Made by a program: the position numbers and the translations under genes. From contig CAKTHQ010000016.1 in NCBI GenBank assembly GCA_934565415.1, positions 1-50,168 on the forward strand: a stretch of 50,168 nucleotides of DNA, given 5' to 3'. The stretch's first letter is position 1. Each line of letters starts with the position of its first letter. Of the stretch, positions 14,733-22,305 are shown piece by piece. Origin of the DNA: an uncultured Oscillospiraceae bacterium. GTDB lineage: Bacteria > Bacillota > Clostridia > Oscillospirales > Oscillospiraceae. Below the pieces are notes generated by a model. The model was not told the DNA's origin. It saw nothing but the letters and a program-made list of their open reading frames with translations, and did no database searches.

Positions 14733-16322
14733 TTAAAACCCCAGAATAATCGCCGTGAAGTTGTCCTGATGCGGCGCCGCCTTTGCAAGAACCCCCCGCT
14801 CCATCATTTGCGCCGCTGTCTTCACATCCGGATTCCGGGCCAGCACCGCGGCGATTTCCTGATCGGACAGGGCATTGAATACACCGTCCGTCATCAGAAG
14901 GATCCGGTCCCCCGCCTTCAGGGCAATGCTGGAAAGGCTCTTTTCCACATATTTCAGTTCACCCATCCCCACGAAGCTGGTCAGGCCGCTTTTCTTGGAA
15001 TCGGCGCGGACCTCGTCGAAGGTCAGTTCCCCTGCCAGGGCCTGATACAGCAGCTCCTGGCCCCGGTTGTGCTCCTGGTTCAGCTGAACCAGCTGGCCCT
15101 CCCGATACAGGTAGATGTGGCTGTCACCGACAGCCGCCCAGTGGAACCGGTTTTGCCGCACAAGAACCGTCATCAGTGTGGAGCCGCTCTTGTACAACCC
15201 CTCCGGTCCCAGCATCTTATTGACCTCGGCGGCCACAGACTGTACCATCCGGGGCAAAACATCATCCATCTGCCCCGGCCGCAAGGATTTGCTGTAGCCC
15301 ATCATGGTCATGACAATCTTCTGGCTGACCTTGTCTCCGTTGGCCAGGCCGCCCATACCATCCGCCACCACGGCCAAAACACCATCACTCAGGCTTGCAA
15401 CGCCGGAGGAATCCTCCTGGTAGGGGCGGCCGCCGATGTTCTGAAGACTGCCAACCGTCATACCGTCGGGCACCTCCTGCTCCTGGAGCGTCTGCACCTG
15501 GGTGGTGCCTGTCTCTTCCGGAACCACATACGCTCTTTGCACCTCTGCCTTGCGGCGCTGGCTCTGGAGCTCCTTTTTCCGTGCTCCAATGGAACGGGTA
15601 CAGATTACAATGCCGCCCAAATCCACCAGCAGCCCGAAAATGCTACCAATCAACAGCGGCAGCGCCCAGCCGGGCGCCTTCGGCGTCTCTTCCGTTTCTG
15701 TACTCCGCCGTGGCTCCGCAGAAGGAAGGGCCGAAATCTCATTTTCCAAGGAACCCGTCCCCGAAGAATCGGCCTGCGTGGTTTCCGCTTCCGCAGGCAC
15801 CTGCTCTGTAGACCCGGTTTCTGTTTCCGCAGGTGCGGTCACCGTAGGCTTACCTTCATTCGCCATTGCTGTAGACCTTATTCCCGGGAAGTTCCCCTCT
15901 CCGGCGGATTTAGGATCCTCCGATCCGCCCTGGTCCCCCGAGCTCACCCAGGAGCTGCCGTCGTCCTTCTTGTTCCCGTTATCGTTCGAGCCGTCGTCCT
16001 TCTTGTTCCCGTTATCGTTCGAGCCGTCGTCCTTCTTCTTATGGTCCTCGGGAGACTCGGTAGTCGCCCCCTTGGTGGGTTCCGTAGTTTCCGCCTCCGT
16101 CCCGTCCTGGGGTGCAGCAGGTTCCGGGTTCAGCTCGGTATTCACCGCTTCCTTTGGAGCCTCCGTTTCTTTCGTTTCCGTATGTTTGGGAGGCGCCGCC
16201 AGATTGACGGCCGAAAAAACGATGCCGGCACAGCACGCCACCGCAATCACGCACAGGACCATCCGAAGGGTTCCCAGCCTTTGCAGCACCGGATCCGGCT
16301 TGTGCTTTCTTTTTTTCTCCAT
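14733..16322 (-). CDS. membrane-anchored PP2C phosphatase with an acidic low-complexity outer loop
   Basis: A 529-residue protein. A first membrane helix (about 20-42), a low-complexity segment of roughly 175 residues rich in Glu, Thr, Asp and Asn, a second helix (about 218-242), a basic linker, then a PP2C domain (285-529). Catalytic motifs include YQED (301-304), DGMGG (321-325), a GDSH segment and the late DNFTA. The predicted topology puts the loop outside and the phosphatase inside. The loop contains a repeated 11-residue unit (KKDDGSNDNGN). Its ATG at 16322 lies one base after the TGA of the FHA gene, so the two are translationally coupled. An earlier in-frame start would overlap that gene. 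Confidence 0.9.
   Translation of the reverse strand: MEKKRKHKPDPVLQRLGTLRMVLCVIAVACCAGIVFSAVNLAAPPKHTETKETEAPKEAVNTELNPEPAAPQDGTEAETTEPTKGATTESPEDHKKKDDGSNDNGNKKDDGSNDNGNKKDDGSSWVSSGDQGGSEDPKSAGEGNFPGIRSTAMANEGKPTVTAPAETETGSTEQVPAEAETTQADSSGTGSLENEISALPSAEPRRSTETEETPKAPGWALPLLIGSIFGLLVDLGGIVICTRSIGARKKELQSQRRKAEVQRAYVVPEETGTTQVQTLQEQEVPDGMTVGSLQNIGGRPYQEDSSGVASLSDGVLAVVADGMGGLANGDKVSQKIVMTMMGYSKSLRPGQMDDVLPRMVQSVAAEVNKMLGPEGLYKSGSTLMTVLVRQNRFHWAAVGDSHIYLYREGQLVQLNQEHNRGQELLYQALAGELTFDEVRADSKKSGLTSFVGMGELKYVEKSLSSIALKAGDRILLMTDGVFNALSDQEIAAVLARNPDVKTAAQMMERGVLAKAAPHQDNFTAIILGF
15958..16037 (-). repeat. 33-bp tandem repeat in the PP2C outer loop
   Basis: Two perfect 33-bp copies (15958-15990, 15991-16023) and a partial third encode the 11-residue unit KKDDGSNDNGN. 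The unit is a multiple of 3, so copy-number changes would keep the frame. Confidence 0.9.
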
Positions 16323-16323
16323 A

Positions 16324-17061
16324 TCAGGCGTTATCCTGCCAGGTAAAGGTCTCGCAGCACAGCGGTACAAAAACCAGCTCTGTGGAGCCAATGGTCAGGC
16401 GGTCGTAAATGGCCAGATCCGCATCACTGCGGACGGCTTTTCCGTTCAGGTAAATCAGGTTCCGGCTGTCGCCCTTCTGAACGAAGAAGATCTTTTCCCG
16501 GTCATCATAGGAGATGGATGCCGCATTCTCATGGGAAATGGTCCGGTCACCGTCGATGCACACATCCATTTTCTTGCTGGAGCCGATGAAGTTCGTACCG
16601 CTGTGCAGCCGGTAGTCCTTCCCCCGGTTGGGGCCGGAAGTGCAAACCAGCCACCCCACGATGGGGTCAAAGCCCGTCTTTCCGTCGATTCCGCTGACCA
16701 TGGTGGGGCCATAGTCCTCTACCTGCCAGCCGCCGGTCTTGGCGCCGAAATCGCCGGTGGTAAAACCGGGCTTGGTTACCGGCATGGTCGCCCCCGGGTC
16801 ACTGGAGGAACCGGGATAGCCAAAGCCGGCGGGAGGGGTCATGGGAATGTCATCCGTAGGCTGGGTCGGCCCGATGGGCGTCGTGGCGCCGTAGCCGCCC
16901 ATGTCGCTTACCGGCGCCGTGCTGCCGATGCTGGTAGGCGCCGTCACTCCGGCATCAAAGCCCATACTGGCACCGCCGTTCTGGGCCTCCTCCGCACACT
17001 GGGGGCAATGGCCCAAAGCGGAATCATAAAAATGGCCCTTTTCACACTGTACGATCTGCAT
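16324..17061 (-). CDS. soluble FHA-domain protein with N-terminal zinc motif and Thr-Pro-rich linker
   Basis: A 245-residue protein. The N-terminus CEKGHFYD...CPQC (residues 6-22) looks like a zinc ribbon. Residues 30-130 are a Gly/Pro/Thr-rich linker with several Thr-Pro or Pro-Thr sites, including TPIGPTQPTDD and DYGPTMVSG, that are plausible phosphorylation sites. The FHA domain (135-235) has IGSSKK, ISHENA and YLNGK. No membrane segment. It may act as a phosphorylated adaptor that also reads phosphosites; that is inference from composition. The ATG at 17061 follows GGAGG; an upstream ATG at 17076 would leave that site inside the gene. Confidence 0.87.
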   Translation of the reverse strand: MQIVQCEKGHFYDSALGHCPQCAEEAQNGGASMGFDAGVTAPTSIGSTAPVSDMGGYGATTPIGPTQPTDDIPMTPPAGFGYPGSSSDPGATMPVTKPGFTTGDFGAKTGGWQVEDYGPTMVSGIDGKTGFDPIVGWLVCTSGPNRGKDYRLHSGTNFIGSSKKMDVCIDGDRTISHENAASISYDDREKIFFVQKGDSRNLIYLNGKAVRSDADLAIYDRLTIGSTELVFVPLCCETFTWQDNA

Positions 17062-17088
17062 AACAATTACCTCCAAATAATGGTTTAT

Positions 17089-18306
17089 TTATGAATTGGA
17101 TTCCATAAAAAGAACGTTGAACGCCACTTCGTCGCTGCCCAGGGTAATCCGGCAGCTGGATGCAAGCTCCGTCGGCAGGTTGGCCGCCAGACGGCTGCCG
17201 TTTACAAAAGTACCGTAGCTGGAGCCCAGGTCCGTCAGAACAGCCCGGTCCTCCCGGCGCTGGAGCCGGCAGTGGCACCGGCTGACGCCCTTGGTCTGCG
17301 CAGGCAACACGATGCTGTTGGACGGTTCCCGCCCCAGGTTCAGGGTGTCCGTCAGCTCCCATTGCATACCCTGGAGCGGCCCGGCAGCCGCCTGGAGCAC
17401 AATTTTCCGGCCCGTCTGCTTCTGCGGCCGGTTTGGCTTTCTTTTAAACAGCAGAAGTACTACTACTGCCAGTACCACCAGCACCCCGGCCCCAATCAGA
17501 ACCGGTACCAGTGGGAGGCTCTTTTGGGCCGCCTTTGCATTCCATAGGGTGTAGTCCAGCCCCAGCTTTTCCAGAGCCTCCATAGCGTAATCAATGTAAA
17601 TGGCATAGCCCCGGAGCTCCGAGGTATCCGGGTCCTGAACCATAAAGGTGTTGATCCCCACCACGTTGCCGCTCTCGTCAATCAGGGGGCCGCCGGAATT
17701 TCCGTGGTTGATGGCGGCGGTATGGGCCATACACTGGACGCCGCTGCTGGTCAGGTGTCTGGATACCATGCCGTCCGTAGCCGTCAGGGAGCCGATGCTG
17801 TAGTCGTTTACATCCGCCGCATACTCGGCAACACCGGGATAGCCCAAGGCATATACCTTTTCTCCCACCGGCAGCTCCTTGGCAGACCGCAGGGGCAGGG
17901 TGGTCACGCCGGGGATGGGCTTGTTCGCCTGAATCACAGCCAGGTCTATATTCCGGTCTACCATCAGGATCTTGCAGGAGAGCACCGTACTTTCCTTGGT
18001 GATGTCCGCCCCATCGATCAGGATGAAGACTTCATCATATTCATTTCCGTTATCGTCCGTCACCACATGGCAGTTGGTCACGAAAATCTGGGCATCTTCG
18101 CCCGGTTTCCCAACGCCGAAACCGGTACCGGTGCCGTAGTGTCCGTCATAGGTGTAAGCCTCTCCGCCCTGGTAGTAAATTCCGCTGACAATACCAACTA
18201 CCGCCTTGCTGGCCTCCGGCACCGGGTTTCCCTCCGCCAGAGCCGCCCCGGGCAGCATAGCCAGCAAAAGCAGCCCGGAAAGGAGCAAACAAACCAATCG
18301 TTTCAA
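17089..18306 (-). CDS. trypsin/HtrA-like serine protease-TM-FHA fusion
   Basis: A 405-residue protein. A signal peptide (1-24) is followed by a trypsin-like domain (about 30-255) with the full triad: His80 in TNCHVV, Asp121 in RNIDLAVI and Ser204 in HGNSGGPL. A membrane helix (265-287) and an FHA domain (300-400) with GREPSN, SRCHC and SSYGTFVNG complete it. No PDZ domain is visible, unlike HtrA/DegP. The protease would be outside the membrane and the FHA inside. Start is TTG at 18306 with GGAGG upstream. Possible roles are stress-sensing proteolysis controlled by phosphorylation, or using FHA only to recruit the protease. Confidence 0.9.
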   Translation of the reverse strand: MKRLVCLLLSGLLLLAMLPGAALAEGNPVPEASKAVVGIVSGIYYQGGEAYTYDGHYGTGTGFGVGKPGEDAQIFVTNCHVVTDDNGNEYDEVFILIDGADITKESTVLSCKILMVDRNIDLAVIQANKPIPGVTTLPLRSAKELPVGEKVYALGYPGVAEYAADVNDYSIGSLTATDGMVSRHLTSSGVQCMAHTAAINHGNSGGPLIDESGNVVGINTFMVQDPDTSELRGYAIYIDYAMEALEKLGLDYTLWNAKAAQKSLPLVPVLIGAGVLVVLAVVVLLLFKRKPNRPQKQTGRKIVLQAAAGPLQGMQWELTDTLNLGREPSNSIVLPAQTKGVSRCHCRLQRREDRAVLTDLGSSYGTFVNGSRLAANLPTELASSCRITLGSDEVAFNVLFMESNS

Positions 18307-18320
18307 TCCATTGTCCTCCG

Positions 18321-19595
18321 TTACTGTCTGCTCACAAGCTCCAGAGCCACTTCCTTGGAGCCCAGGTAAATAATGTCTCCCGCCTGCAGCTGCACCGCTG
18401 TATTGGCCATCAGCTTTCCCTTTCCGCGGATATAAGTACCGCTGGTAGAGCCCAGATCAATTACCGACAGGTTTCCACCCGTGAAGGATACCTTGCAATG
18501 CTTTCGGCTGACGCCCTTGGTATCCGCCGGATACAGGACATCCGCATCCGGGTTCCGGCCGATCAGCAGCCCCTTCTCCGTAATCTCCCAGCTTTTTCCC
18601 TGATTGGGGCCGGAAATCGCCGCCAGATACAGGTGGAGCGCCGCTTTGGGCCGTTCCGGAGGTACCGGCGGTGCGGGAGGCTCCGGCTTCACCGGCTCCG
18701 TGGGTTTCACAGGCACATACGGCGGCACGGGGGGCGCGGGGGGTACGGGCACTTTCGGCGTCTTGCCGCGAACCAGCAGCACCACGGCGCCTACCAGCAC
18801 CAGGCCGGCCGCCACCGCAATGACTATAATCAGCGTCTTACTCAGCCCCGGCTCCGGTTTCGTCTCCGGCTTGGGCTCCGTAGGCCGGGTAGGTCCTTCC
18901 GCCGGGTCCTGCGTAGAGTCCTGCGTGGGAGCCTCCGTAGCAGGGGCTCCTTCTGTCTCCGGGGGCGCTTCCGTAGCAGGCTCCGTAGTCGGCTCCGTGT
19001 TTCCGCCTTCTCCATTATATGTTCCGGCAAAGGTACCGTCCGCGCCCGCAATTGCCACCAGCTTATTTCCGTCTACAATCGCGGCAAGAGGCTGAATCCC
19101 GCTGGTATCTCCCGCAAACTGAATCGGATACCATCCGTCACTGTTTTCGCCGCCGATTTTCCCCACCGTAATGCTTCTGCTGACCTGGTCCAGCTCATTG
19201 GTAATGCCTCGCAGGGTATAGGTTTTTCCGTTTTCGACTTCCGCCTCCGCCTGGAAAAAATACTGGCTTTGGGTGGAATCAACATTCATAACCGTATATC
19301 CCCTGGTTTCCCCCATATAAGTAAGTTCCGCCACTTCCTCGCCGATGAGGGCCAGATACAGCCGGTCATCTCCCTGGTAAAAGCCCTGCGGAAGGAGCGC
19401 TACGTAGTTCTCCCCGTCCGTCATTGGAATGGCGTTTTGATAACCGTCGAAGTGCTCTCCCCCGTCGGTTGTGCTAACGCAGATCAGCGGATAAATCTCC
19501 GTCTCCGCACTTGCCTGCACCGGCAGGCACCACAAGCCCATACCCAGCAGCAATGCCGCGCACATAAGCAGGGGCAGCCATCTCTTTTTCTTCAA
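18321..19595 (-). CDS. membrane-anchored FHA protein with an unassigned ectodomain (paralogue 1)
   Basis: A 424-residue protein. A signal peptide (1-31) is followed by a roughly 170-residue exported domain of mostly beta character with no family I recognise. A Thr/Glu/Pro linker, a membrane helix (about 249-272), a Pro/Val-rich cytosolic linker and a C-terminal FHA domain (about 327-424) follow. The FHA has IGRNPDADV, SRKHC and STSGTYIRG. The neighbouring gene at 19687-20919 has the same layout and clearly similar ends, so the two arose by duplication. Start is TTG at 19595, seven bases behind AGAGGTG; the paralogue has a near-identical start region with GTG. Confidence 0.85.
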   Translation of the reverse strand: MKKKRWLPLLMCAALLLGMGLWCLPVQASAETEIYPLICVSTTDGGEHFDGYQNAIPMTDGENYVALLPQGFYQGDDRLYLALIGEEVAELTYMGETRGYTVMNVDSTQSQYFFQAEAEVENGKTYTLRGITNELDQVSRSITVGKIGGENSDGWYPIQFAGDTSGIQPLAAIVDGNKLVAIAGADGTFAGTYNGEGGNTEPTTEPATEAPPETEGAPATEAPTQDSTQDPAEGPTRPTEPKPETKPEPGLSKTLIIVIAVAAGLVLVGAVVLLVRGKTPKVPVPPAPPVPPYVPVKPTEPVKPEPPAPPVPPERPKAALHLYLAAISGPNQGKSWEITEKGLLIGRNPDADVLYPADTKGVSRKHCKVSFTGGNLSVIDLGSTSGTYIRGKGKLMANTAVQLQAGDIIYLGSKEVALELVSRQ

Positions 19596-19686
19596 TTTTG
19601 TGCACCTCTTTCTTCATCCTGTATCCATGCCGGTGGGATTTTTCTTGGGTTTTCCGTCCGGCGTTGGAATCCGGTCTGTTTCTTTG

Positions 19687-20919
19687 TCAACTCTTGGCTA
19701 TCAGCCGCAAAGCCACCTTTTTGGAGCCCAGGTAGATGGTATCTCCCGCCTGGAGCTGCACCGGTGTATTTTCCAGCAGCTTTCCCTTGCCCCGGATATA
19801 GGTCCCGCTGGTGGAACCCAAATCCATAACGGACAGGCCGCCGCCGGTAAAGAATACCTTACAGTGCCTCCGGCTGACACCCTTGGTATCCGGCGGATAC
19901 AGGATGTTCGCCTCCGGGGAGCGGCCCAGCAGCAGCCCCTGTTCCGTAATCTGCCACATCTGGCCCATATTGGGGCCGGAGACCGCTTCCAGATACAAGC
20001 GGAAGCCGGTGCCGTTTGGCGTATGGGGGGAAGGCCCGGAGGGTGTATGGGGCACCGGGGGCACAGGGGGTACCGGCGGCACAGGCGGCGTATAAGGAAC
20101 GTCCGGCACCCCCGATGCGGAAGCCGCCGATTGGTTGGCAGTCCCGTTTTTCTTCCGCAGAAGAAGGATCAGGACGAGCACCACCGCCACCGCCGCAACG
20201 GCGATTACAATGCTGTTTGACTGATTTCTCCTTCCGGAGCTGCTTCCGGAGCCGCTGCCGCCCCGAGAGCCGCCGCCGGAACCACTGCCGGAACCACTGC
20301 CGGAACCACTGCCGGAACCACTGCCACCGCCGGTACCGCCCTCATATACAAAGGCATAAGCGCCGTCTGTTCCAACGAAACCCACCACATAATCATCCAG
20401 CATGATCGCGGCCAAAACGCTCATCCCGCTGAGATCGCCTTGCAGGCTCAGAGGATACATTCCGTCGCTGTCCGGGTTGCCTATTCCGGTTACCGTAACG
20501 GGTCTGCTGGCAATCTCCCCGTCGGAGGTGTAGGCAACGATGGCATATGTCTCGCCTTCTTCCACAGGTGTCAGCCCCGGATAAAAATACTGAGTCGCAT
20601 TTGTCTGCGCGGTCATTACCAAATAGGTGTTGGTTATACACGGATTGGTCAATTCTATCGGGCTGTCCCCCAGCATCAAATAGTATTCCAGACTGTCCCC
20701 CTTATAAAAATCCACAGGGAGAACCACTACCAATTCTCCACCGTTCTGCAGCGGAACGCCAATTGCACCATCGTAAATCGAGTGTCCATCCTGACTTGAG
20801 ATGCAGACTACCGGCGTAATGCTGGTATCCGCGCTGCTCTGCACCGGCAGCCAGGAAAAGCCCATCCCTGCCAGCAGCAGCACGCACAGCAACAGAGAAA
20901 GCCATCTTTTTTTCTTCAC
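19687..20919 (-). CDS. membrane-anchored FHA protein with an unassigned ectodomain (paralogue 2)
   Basis: A 410-residue paralogue of the preceding-coordinate gene. A signal peptide (about 1-28) leads to an exported beta-rich domain (about 30-185) with VVCISSQDG and a PVDFYKGDSLEYYLMLG segment that match the other copy. A Gly-Ser linker, a membrane helix (VIAVAAVAVVLVLILLL), a Pro-rich linker and an FHA domain follow (LGRSPEANI, SRRHC, STSGTYIRG). The linkers diverged (Gly-Ser here, Thr-Glu in the other copy) while the FHA stayed close. Start is GTG at 20919 with AGAGGTG upstream. The 91-base gap to the next gene is the longest inside the cluster. Confidence 0.85.
   Translation of the reverse strand: MKKKRWLSLLLCVLLLAGMGFSWLPVQSSADTSITPVVCISSQDGHSIYDGAIGVPLQNGGELVVVLPVDFYKGDSLEYYLMLGDSPIELTNPCITNTYLVMTAQTNATQYFYPGLTPVEEGETYAIVAYTSDGEIASRPVTVTGIGNPDSDGMYPLSLQGDLSGMSVLAAIMLDDYVVGFVGTDGAYAFVYEGGTGGGSGSGSGSGSGSGSGSGGGSRGGSGSGSSSGRRNQSNSIVIAVAAVAVVLVLILLLRKKNGTANQSAASASGVPDVPYTPPVPPVPPVPPVPHTPSGPSPHTPNGTGFRLYLEAVSGPNMGQMWQITEQGLLLGRSPEANILYPPDTKGVSRRHCKVFFTGGGLSVMDLGSTSGTYIRGKGKLLENTPVQLQAGDTIYLGSKKVALRLIAKS
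20279..20325 (-). repeat. 12-bp tandem repeat encoding a Gly-Ser linker
   Basis: Four near-perfect copies of GGAACCACTGCC (plus-strand reading) encode Gly-Ser repeats between the ectodomain and membrane helix of the FHA protein. Confidence 0.88.
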
Positions 20920-20974
20920 TTGCAACACCTCTTTCTATTTTTCTCACAGGCAAATTTATCTGTCAAGTGCCTTT

Positions 20975-22273
20975 CTACAATACGGATATCCAAACCTTTT
21001 TGGAGCCCAGATAAATTTCGCTGCCCGGGTGGATGGGGGCGCACTCCTGGGCGCCCAGCCGCCGGCCGTCTACATAGGTGCCGTAGGTAGAGCCCAGATC
21101 CTGAAGCATCCAGCCCTCCTGCCCCAAAAACACCCGGCAGTGCTCACGGCTGACCCCGGCGGTATCCGCCGGGAAGCAGATCTGGCAGGAATCCTTGCTC
21201 CGGCCGATTACCAGGGGCCCATCTGCCTGGCCGCCCTTCCAGCACATTCCCTGCAGGGCAGTGGTTTTGCACATCAGCGTCACCGCATAGGCCCCTGCCG
21301 CCGCGCCGCTGCTGCGCTTTGGGCCGCAAATTTGTACGATCTGCCGCAGGCACTGCCGGACCCAATAGATCAAAATCACCGGAGCCAGGCAGCACTGGGC
21401 AATTTCCATAACAATCCCTCCCAGGCCGCTGTTCCAGGTAAAATGCATCCCCATAGAAACGGCAAGGGCCAGCAGCGTCTGCATATTCAGGAAGCTGCCC
21501 CGCCCCAGCTTGCCGTTTTGAGCGTGCAGGGCAATGGCACAGCTGTAGGGCACACAGTAGAAGATATGCCCGGCAATTTCCGTCACCCCCCGCAGCATCT
21601 GGACCGTGCGTACCGCATCCATATTTCCGAGGTATCGCAATGCATAGCTTGCCGATTCCAGCCCCGAAAAGGCGGCGCCCACAATGGCGCCTACCGTCAG
21701 CCCCGTCAGACCGTAGATTTTTTTCTTCTGCACCTTTTGTATGTACAAAAGGATCAAAACGGAAGCCGCCAGCTTTCCCGGCTCCTCCCGGAAGGCAGCC
21801 AGGCTGGCAGGTTCGCTGGGAACAAACGCAAACATGATCCCCGTCACGCAAAAGCTGATAATGCCTCCTGCCAGATAAAACACCGCCATATCCCCTACGG
21901 AAATGTTCTGCGGAACGTTCAGCTCCCAGAAGAAGATCATCATCACCAGGGGAATCACCAGCGGCGGAATGATGGTGCACATTTCTGTTATGGAAACAAC
22001 AACGGGAAAGCCCAGCATTCCGGGAACAAAGTACGCGGCATACAGTACCAAAACCAGCCCAATGCCCGCCTTTGCCGTCGGCCACCACAGCCAGGGCTTG
22101 TGCCAGGAGGACAGCATCCGGCTTTCCGGCACCGTCCGGGCCACGGTCCCCACCTGCATAGCGTATTCCCGCTCCTGCTTGGAATGCTTTTTAAAGGACT
22201 CCGAAAAAATGTCCTTCCATCCGATCGTTGAATGCTCCTTCGAGGCCTCCCGAAAGAAAACCGTATTAGCCAT
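20975..22273 (-). CDS. PrsW-family membrane protease fused to an FHA domain
   Basis: A 432-residue protein. About eight membrane segments span residues 66-305. PrsW/CAAX-type landmarks are present in order: FREEPGK with Glu163-Glu164, SGLESASYAL with Glu206, GHIFY with His236, and GMHFTWN with His277. These match the Glu and His residues expected of glutamic-type intramembrane proteases. A C-terminal FHA domain (333-432) has IGRSKD, SREHC and STYGTYVDG. PrsW cleaves the anti-sigma factor RsiW in Bacillus, but no sigma/anti-sigma gene lies nearby. The FHA could bring a phosphorylated substrate to the protease. ATG at 22273 with AAAGGAAG upstream. Confidence 0.86.
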   Translation of the reverse strand: MANTVFFREASKEHSTIGWKDIFSESFKKHSKQEREYAMQVGTVARTVPESRMLSSWHKPWLWWPTAKAGIGLVLVLYAAYFVPGMLGFPVVVSITEMCTIIPPLVIPLVMMIFFWELNVPQNISVGDMAVFYLAGGIISFCVTGIMFAFVPSEPASLAAFREEPGKLAASVLILLYIQKVQKKKIYGLTGLTVGAIVGAAFSGLESASYALRYLGNMDAVRTVQMLRGVTEIAGHIFYCVPYSCAIALHAQNGKLGRGSFLNMQTLLALAVSMGMHFTWNSGLGGIVMEIAQCCLAPVILIYWVRQCLRQIVQICGPKRSSGAAAGAYAVTLMCKTTALQGMCWKGGQADGPLVIGRSKDSCQICFPADTAGVSREHCRVFLGQEGWMLQDLGSTYGTYVDGRRLGAQECAPIHPGSEIYLGSKKVWISVL

Positions 22274-22305
22274 AAGCTTCTTCCTTTCTGTTCTGCCGGG
22301 GGCAA

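Noticed and set aside
14430..17094. Long plus-strand frames opposite the PP2C, kinase and FHA genes
   Set aside because: The translated products are antisense to clear PP2C and FHA motifs and are low-complexity mirror images of the Ser/Thr linkers.
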